Below, one piece after another: positions 52,201 through 61,200 of a DNA stretch of 64,000 nt. The translations under genes and the position numbers were made by a program. The DNA comes from Branchiostoma floridae. Lineage: Eukaryota; Chordata; Leptocardii; Amphioxiformes; Branchiostomatidae. The notes below the pieces were generated by a model that searched no databases, was not told where the DNA came from, and saw only the letters and a program-made list of their open reading frames with translations. Numbering within the stretch: the stretch's first letter is position 1; every line of letters starts with the position of its first letter. The stretch lies in NCBI RefSeq assembly GCF_000003815.2, contig NC_049997.1:13984067-14048066 (forward strand). The letters are read 5' to 3'.

Positions 52201-55200
52201 AACTTAACTACTGTAGTTAAAGGAAATAACAATTAAGGGATACTGTACTGTTAGAGATTGTCTAGTTAGCAAAGGAGGGATTTATAAAACATGCTATAGG
52301 CCAAGTGTAAGATTTATGATAGGTTTATGAGAACAATTGCATATTTTTTCTACATACCTTGAAGTCAACATCTACAGTACAGGTAAAGCCAAGGCAGCCT
52401 TCAAGGATCACACACTTGTAGCCAGGAACACTGTTAGAAAAACTGTCACATTACAAACTGAACGAAGAATACTAGAACCAAAAAATTCAAAATAGGAAAC
52501 AAAATACTGCATGTAAAGGCATGTTACTTTCCACAGTCATCATAAAAACAATTGTTTGGATATGTGTTATTAGAAAAATTGACACATTTCAGAAGTACAT
52601 TATGATTCATTTCTAGGATTTTAAACAGCTATAACCAATTAACTATACAACAAAAAAGTTTTACAAGGAAAACAACCCTCTTGTAAGGAAAGAAAAGGGT
52701 AAGAAAACAGAAGATCATTTGGTAGATTTTACTTTATGTACTGCTCAAAGTCATCTTACTAAGAATTGAAGACGACACTTACTCTGGAAATGATGCTGAA
52801 CACTCAGCCGGAGACACACCGGTGGGTTCAACTGAACTTGGTTCTGTGTTCCAGTAGTTCTCAATGCCAAGTTTACAGTAGACAGCCTGTAGGGCATAGT
52901 CATTGTCCACTCCAGCAAGATTGGTGGCGAAACCAGAAATGCTTCCATCCCCTGTTGGAAAGAAAAAAACATTGTTACCCTCAATACACAAGTTGTGTTG
53001 GTCAATCAGCTCTGTTGACTTAAGATGGCCCAGGGCATATGAGCACTACTTTCAAAGTCCTGTAGGGAAATTGTCATAACTCCGTCATAGAAGCTTGAAA
53101 ATGCCTCAAATCTGGTGTATACGAAAAACACAACTATAAGAATGCAAACATGAGTCATTTATGAAGTTACATACTCTGAATTTTGAGATATTACAATTTA
53201 TTATGATGTATAATTTTTCCAACAAAATGTAGTCTAGAAAACCATTCCCAACGCGCAAATTACATGAATTTTTTTAGTACATACTTACATATGTTCCCTT
53301 TCAGAACTAGTGAGATTTATTGAGAAACATGTTCCTGCTCTGTGAAAAATATTGATTTTTTCACATTTATGCATATAATTTTAGGGTACCTTTTTCTATA
53401 ATCACCTTATAACTCAAAACAAAGACCATATACAATATATTCAACTACACCTGAGTGTAGAACAGGACATTTCCAACGATTTAATTTCCTTTTCAATCAT
53501 TCTAAGTCATTGCTACCGTTTTCTACAAAGGTTTGAAGTTTGTACCATCAATTTTTACCCTGTAAGCCATGTTTTAGTAAATCTGCCCATCACTCAACGT
53601 GACAGGTCGTAATTAGCACCTCCATAGGAAGTAATTAGCTGTAATTTGCACTTGTGCCATGACAAAAGAACCAAGGTTTATTGTTATGCGTAGACTAGTC
53701 TGTTGGTATAAACAGTTGTTTTGTAGCAAGATTGTTATTATGCTCATAGAACGAGAAAAGTTTTAGGCAGTCTTAGAGAATCAGTCTCTCTATTTACGTT
53801 GGAGATGGATTCTACAAGATGCACATCCAGAAAGCCGTACAAAATGTAAAAGTAGGGTTCAAGCGCCACCAACTGGGCCGGGCATTTTGGCCCCGCAGCG
53901 CGGCTTTGAATCCCTGGTGTCAAGAGACTGTACTATTCGGCAAAAACTCAGCAAAATTCGGTCAAAACAAGTCCGACTTTGCCTCTGTTGCAGTCTTCGA
54001 ACGGGGCTGGTTTTTATTGGGGATGGGGGGGGGGGGGGGCGTTGGTTCGCGATTTTCAACTTTTAGCTACGTTTTCATGCGCCGGGAAAGGGGTTTTGCC
54101 CAAGGAGCTTGGTTTGCCGAGGAAGGGAGTTTGCCGTGGCATAAGATAGCATCATTAGTTTGGGAAGGAAGGCAGAGGCTAATGAAACTCCTCACTAATA
54201 CTATCTTATGCTACCGCAAGTTCTGCTTGGAGATAAGTTATATAGCTCAGATATTAACCCCCTTGCTCAATACATTACAACGTCCTTGACTCAATACTGC
54301 CAAACTGGGGTATGAAATGACGCGATTTTGGTCCAACAATTTTTCGAACGCTCCAGAATAGAACAGAGAGCCAAATTGTGTGCTTTGAGAAGTAAGACAT
54401 AATACGGGTTGCTATAGTTTGCATGAAATAGTGTATAAAACTGACCATGAGAACAACAAATCATTAGAGAATACTATGCAATCTACAGCCATAATGATTC
54501 TGGCCTGTCGCCATGTTTGTTATCATTACTGATTAGAATGATTGTTTAGGGCTGTCAGAGTAAAATTGCCCATGATGAAAAGAATATTAAATCCACCCAA
54601 ATGCATGTACAGTATACTTCGATGTGTAAACTTTTGTAGAAAAACGTGAAAAAAGTGCCATTGGTCTCCTCCTTCTATATTTCCCCCAAGACAATTGTAC
54701 AAAAGTTGTGTTATTTGGAGGTTGGTCCAGACAGACAACCATACATATGATCTAGGCCGACAAAGGAAAATAACCACACTAATTCAACTCGTATGTTCTT
54801 TTCTTTTTATAGCTAGAATCCTGTGCTTCCCTTATCAGAAACGCCCATGTTGGTGAAATGCCCTTTCCCCGGCCGTTATATTGGGCAAAAAAGTCTGGTC
54901 ATTTAGGGCAAGGAGTTTATATAGAAATATATAGGGTGTCTTCTATTTAATGTGTTTACGTTGTGCTATGCTCTTTTGCAGTTTACCTGAAGCACTTCAA
55001 GTATGATGCATAACATTTTTGATAAATGTTTATAGAGCAGCGGGAGTGGTTAAAACTTTCAGAAGAATGTCAAATACTTCAAACATCTATCTGAGTATGA
55101 GACTGTGATTTTTTCCCCATCTTTTGTATGGGTTAGATTGTAGTTCTCCCTGGTTGTGAAGAAGGTACCTTTTGTTTGTCGTTCACACCCGGACAGAGAC

Positions 55201-58200
55201 AAAAGACCAGACTACACATACGCCGTGGCAAATACAACTTTTAAAATGGCTGCCCTGCTGAAATTTAGGATTGAACAAAGAAGCTTCCATGTTTGCTGTG
55301 ATTGACAAACTCAAAAGTGTCATATTTAAGTGTCAAATTTATGGTTAAAGAAAATGAATCAATAAGAAAAAAGAAATGACGATTAGAAAATAGAATGAAA
55401 GTTAATCAAAGCGCATGCATTCCCATATCCCCATTCAGCGTTTCACAGATGTGTATTGTTTCTTGTTTTGTCGAAATCATTAGTGGCCATGAACCAGTAT
55501 TCTGTATGTATAAACACACGACTGTCTTGTCCTTTCCTTTGCACTTCCTCAGATTTTAGATATTGAGTGCGAGCAATTACCTCACCAGGACAGATTAGCG
55601 CCTGATTGGGATGCAAAGTGAAGGCGGGACACTGGGCGGCAATTATCACTCAAACTACTGCATATTTACAAGCTATGTGCTCGCACTTGGCTCATTTCAA
55701 TATTCAAGTACCTAATAATCATATTTAAATGAGATATCTGGCAAGGCAGGCCTGGGCAATCTTAAGTGAATGGAGAGAACCAAGAAAGATGATCTGGATA
55801 GCTAAACAGTACAATTGACAATGTGTTAGATAGCCAATCAAAATCAAGGAAGATGTGTTAGATGGCCAATCAGAACCAAGGAAGGTGTGTTTAATAGCCA
55901 ATCAGTACCAGGAAGATACATTCCATAGCCAATCAGAACCAAGGAAGATGAATAGGATTGCCAATCAGTAGCAAGGAGAATGTGATGGAAAGCAATTCAG
56001 TACCAAGGAGAATGTGTTGGATAGCCAATCAGTACCAAGGAGAATGTGTTAGATAGAAAATCAGTACCAAGGAGAATGTGTTGGATAGCCAATCAGTACC
56101 GAGGAGGATGTGTTGGATAGCCAACAGTACCAATGAGAATGTGTTAGATAGCCAATCAGTACCAATGAGAATGTGTTGGATAGCCAATCAGTACCAAGGA
56201 TAATGTGTTAGAAAGCAAATCAGTACAAAAGAACATGTGTTGGATAGCCAATCAGAACCAAGGAATATGTGTTGGATAGCCAATCAGTACCAAGAAAGAT
56301 GTATTAGATAACCAATTAGTACCAAGAAGGTTTTCTTTAAGGATGTTTGTGAAAATCAATAAATAGGGCCAAAGAATCCAAACCAGTCAGTACCAAGACT
56401 GATATCTTTTATGACCGAAAAATGAGAAGAACACCACAAAGGATACTATTGAGATATAATAACTAACCTGGCAGCTGGAGTTCAGTACAGCTGTTGTTAC
56501 AGCCTTTCTTGTTAATGACAGCACTGTCCAGGATGTCCCAGCCATTGTCACACCTGTCATCCAGGCACTGGGCTATGAAATAGCTCACTCTGTAGTGGGT
56601 GCCTTCATCATGTACTGTGTACCTTAAGGGTAAGATGAAGAAATACATTAAGGTAAAGATGCTCTTGGTACCCTTTCACTTCCAATAAATAAAATTGTAT
56701 GAATCTATTATAATACATGTATTGATGAATATTATAAAAACTAAACATTATGAAATGACTGTAGAGACCAAAGATATGCAATTGTGAACAACTTAGTCAC
56801 CGACTTTTTTTTTTTTTTGACTTTTTTTTATGTTCAAAAACAGTTCAATGCCACATATCCTTCGCCAGGGTACCATCTGGACAGTAGCTTGCTCCGATGT
56901 TTATCATACACTATATACAGTCTCTTCTCGCTCTGAATCTAATTATACACTATATACAGTCGCTTCTCACTTTGACGTTTATTATACACTACATACGATC
57001 ACTTCTCTGTTATTCCATTGGGGAACCTTGGCATCTCTAACATCTGGAATTGCAAAAATTTCGCATGATGCGCAGATTGGTCCCTATACATAAGGAATGG
57101 GTTCAAGCACTTGTTTGAAAAGGCATTCCAACACCAGAAACATCCTTTGTCCTCTTGCAGGAGGGCCTGTTGTCATCGAAGGAGTGCTCTAGAACCCACT
57201 CCTTAGCTGACATCACCACCAAAAGCTTTGAATGCGCAAGTCTCCAGACAGGTAGCAGAAGCAAGCATGTGAGCAAGCTACTATCCAGTACCCAGGCTAA
57301 TGTATCCTAAGAACGATTGACTAAATATTTCATTAAACTTACTGATAGTTCTTACCTAATGTAGAAAGCTTTCCCAATTCTCTGGGCCTGTTCCTCGCCC
57401 CAAGCAAAGTCCCAGAGGAGATGGGTGGTGGTCTCACTACCAACCTGAACTGTTATACTGTAGGTGCACTCATTGATGTCAAAGTGAACATCCAGACCCT
57501 TGCTAATGATCTACAACATAGAGACACAAGTCAACCTATATGTCTTATAGCTGGTTTTCTTGACAATAGTATTTGCCTGGGAAGCAACAATACCTTCCAG
57601 CCTATATTAAGAAATGTAGCACTGAAATCAATCCAACAGCCTTTGGAAGACGGCAAGTTTTAAAAAGCTTTTTGTCAGTTTAAACAGATAACACTTCTGA
57701 AGTTCCCTGCAAAAGCGTAGGATAACATAGACTGATTTCAGGTGAAAATCATAAAACAACCCACACTTCAACCATATTCCTGCTACCTAGCCCCACAACT
57801 AGTAAAGTGTGGTGCAGAGTGGTTACCTTAGCAGAGTGAGGGTTAAGAAATGGTAGTATTAACTTTACCTGATAGTTGAAGTCAACACAACAGGTGACCC
57901 CACTACAGCCATCAGTGTAGTAGCAGCCATCACTAAGCGCAGGGCTCCAGTCACATGTGGGCGTGTCCGTGGGCGGGGTACTACATGACTCCATGATCAT
58001 GTCTGGCACTCCCTGACAACGGAACACGTTTTCCAGACCCGTGGTGGCCGCTTCCGCTGTTACGTCTGACGGAAAACTCCCCAGGTATGCTGTGAAGGTT
58101 TGTCCTGGGTTGGATGCTGTGAAAAGAGCACATGACTATTAATGGAAATTCTATCATGTTGCTAGATACAACTGCATGAGAATGCAGACTGACAAAATCA

Positions 58201-61200
58201 AATCTGACATCATACATATAACAACTAATTTTGTCATAAAATAATTTTAAAAAGTCAGTCCCAAACCCATGTTAAAAACTTTCTTTGAGGAAAAAAACAG
58301 AAATATGCTACTGTAACAGTAGTACTGGAGTAGTGGCACTATTGCATATCATTTCTGCATGGCAGATATGCATCAGTCATTTTTTTCCCCAGAACTTTTG
58401 ATGCCACATGAATATGAAAAAAAATTTGGAGTGAAGAGAATTTCACCAAATACTTCTAAAATAGACCTAAGAGTCAGATCAAGATGATTTAATAACAGTT
58501 CAAAAGGAGTTGTCTGTTACAACTTACGGTCTAGTTCACAGTTCTCGTCTGAGTCACAGGTTGGTTTGGGGAAGACAGAGTTCTGCATCACTTGACCACA
58601 GGACTGACAGCTGTCAGGGTCAAGACAGGTCACGACCTCCAGGTCAATCTGGTAGTTGCCAGATGCAACATCGTTTGAAATGGTGTACCTGAGTTGAACA
58701 ATAAAACAATGTTACCATCATACCATGTATAATAATCACCAGGTGTATTTTGTCAGCCAGTAGGTACCCAAATTGAGGTATACCTTGAGGTATAGAATGC
58801 TTAGCACATAACTTTTTGGTTTTTGTATGCAGAAATTTCAGTCAGGTTTTCAAGATCCCTTTTTCAATATTGTGATTTTTATTCGAGGCCACTACTTAAA
58901 TTTCACATACAGAGTTACTACATATAGAGAGACTACTTAAAGTTGTCTTGTTAGCAAAAAAAGTCTTGGATCCTTGTTTTTAGTTTGGTCCATTGCAGCC
59001 TGCTTGAAAATTCTATAATTATATCAAAATCATACGACGACCTACAACAAAATGCAACCCAGATTATGCCAAAAAACTCACTTGATCTGGTACAGAGATC
59101 CAAGTAGCCACACTTGTTCCTGGTCCCACGCAACTTCATACAACCTCACAACCTTGGTCAGGGTAGCAAAGGTCAAGGTCATAGTCATGGCGCAACCATC
59201 AAAGTCTACAGCGACCTTGGATGACCTCTGCACAACCTGAAGGTCACATTCCACGCAGGTTTCAATCCCAGTACAGGAGTCGTGGAGGGAGTACTGGTAC
59301 GTGTCGGGGAGGTTCAACGTGCTGAGGTCAAGGTCACATGAAGGTGATGTTGCAGGGACCACGCAGGTGTCCTGAGGGTAAAGGTCAGCAAAGAGACCCC
59401 AGTATCTGTAGGCAGGCTGGAGAGCAGCATCTCCAAGAAAATCACCATACTGTGTGACCAAATCCTGGATGGTGCCAGCTCCTGTGATACAAAATGTAGA
59501 TAACGCTTTATTAACAATGACTTTATGTGTCACACCAAATAGCAATTACTCAAGCAACTGGATATGATTTTGAAAATAATCAGACGTTTTAGGTAGAATC
59601 CACTATCTATTGTTAGTGTGACCGAAGATATCTTGTTGAAGAGCAGGTTTTTATATCCCAACTATGAATTGATAGGCAAAAGAGATTTAGTAGAAGAACA
59701 GATTTTTTTCATCCCAACATGAATCAAAATGCAAAATAGAGGAAGACATTATTTTAGTAGTCCAAAGGAAACAAGGGTAAGTTAAGACCTACAGGATACA
59801 AAAACCTGCTCTCCAACGACAACTGCCAATTTTTGTATTATTTACCTGGAAGGACACTGACTTGATCCATACAGGCAGGAAGGGGGATACTGGTTTGTGA
59901 GAGAATGGGGAGGGGGGCAGTGCAGGAGTCCACACATGTGGTGACTGAGAAACTCAAGATGTATTCCTGTGTGTCTTTGTTGTAGTTTATGGTGTAGTTC
60001 AGTTGAATCTCGTTACCAACTGTCAGGCTTTCCTCAGTTCCTGAAAGCAACAAACAAACATTCAAACTTACATTATATTATAACACACAACAAGCATTAC
60101 AAACATATCTCACATATGGCATTTTTTTATGAAGACACCTTAAGTTTACATTTTACTGTAAAAGACCCTTGTTGTGCATCATTGCTCTAGCAGGATTAAA
60201 AAGGTTACAACAAATCATATACACAATGTCATGTCCGACTAAACTTATTTACAGAGGGAATAATTATGTTGACAGTACTGTTTGTTTATGGTAAAAATGT
60301 CAATTACAAATGGCAAAGAATTCATTACTAATGCTTTCAACACTTTGCAATATATTTTCCATTGTTGGTAACAATCAATTTTTTTCTCTAACCAATTGAA
60401 TAATTGGCAAAATTTTCATGTCGAGGCTTTTCAGCAGCAATTTGCTAAATTAGATAGATGGTTATGGAATACCATAATTATTGCTAGAACTTTACTGAAG
60501 ACTTACCCCATGTATACCTGTACATGTCCAGTTCTGTAAATGTGTTGCCACCTAAGCTGGCTGACAAGGTGAAGGTGCAGGGGTCAAAGGCCAACATGAC
60601 AGCTGTACTGTAGGTTGCAACCTGTTGGATTTGAAATCAGAAAGAAATTTGAATCTTTATTAAATATCTTAAACATCCACGGTAGGAGTACCCGTATATT
60701 GCGTTGTGTGAATGGATGCAAACTATTTAACTAGTATTAAAAAAGGTTATTTCCGAGTCCCTGCCCGAAGGCTAATTGCAAGTACATGTACTTGGTAGGA
60801 ACATTGCTTTGTACAAAGGAGAGTCATGAATGACTAAGGATCATATACATGTCTTTTTTTATTACTCATGAGAATGCAGAGTAAACCTCAACACATGAGT
60901 ATGATCAAAAATAGATAAAACATTATTATTGATAGTGCTATGCCAGCTAACATTTCTTGGTCAGAGAATGATTTGAAGCAGTCATAGGGAAAATGATTTG
61001 GTGATTTCAAAAGTCTACCTTGAGGTTAAAGTCCATACAGCAGCTGACCCCAATCCACACATCATTTAGGTCACAGTTCACAGAGTCTGGCAGGGTAGGC
61101 AGCTGGAGGTTTTCTGGATAACCTAAAGAAATAAAAATAAATGGTACAATTCAAAAAATAATAATTCATAAAAACTAACATGATTGACAAGCTGGGACTT

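Larger units (their letters stand above)
52952..56467. other. Large intron between exons 76 and 75
   Basis: Contains the 54132-54221 inverted repeat, a run of G (about 54025-54040), and the 32-bp minisatellite (55819-56330). No reading frame here has recognisable protein sequence. Exon phases on both sides (1 and 1) join the same gene across it. Confidence 0.7.

Noticed and set aside
53819-54289. Plus-strand open frame of 156 codons in the large intron
   Set aside because: Low-complexity run of G, no recognisable domain, no splice context; it overlaps an inverted repeat.
52952-56467. Possible boundary between two genes in the 3.5-kb exon-free stretch
   Set aside because: Exon 76 ends with one base (G) and exon 75 starts with the two bases that complete it, and the A-B-C unit order continues across, so one gene is simpler.
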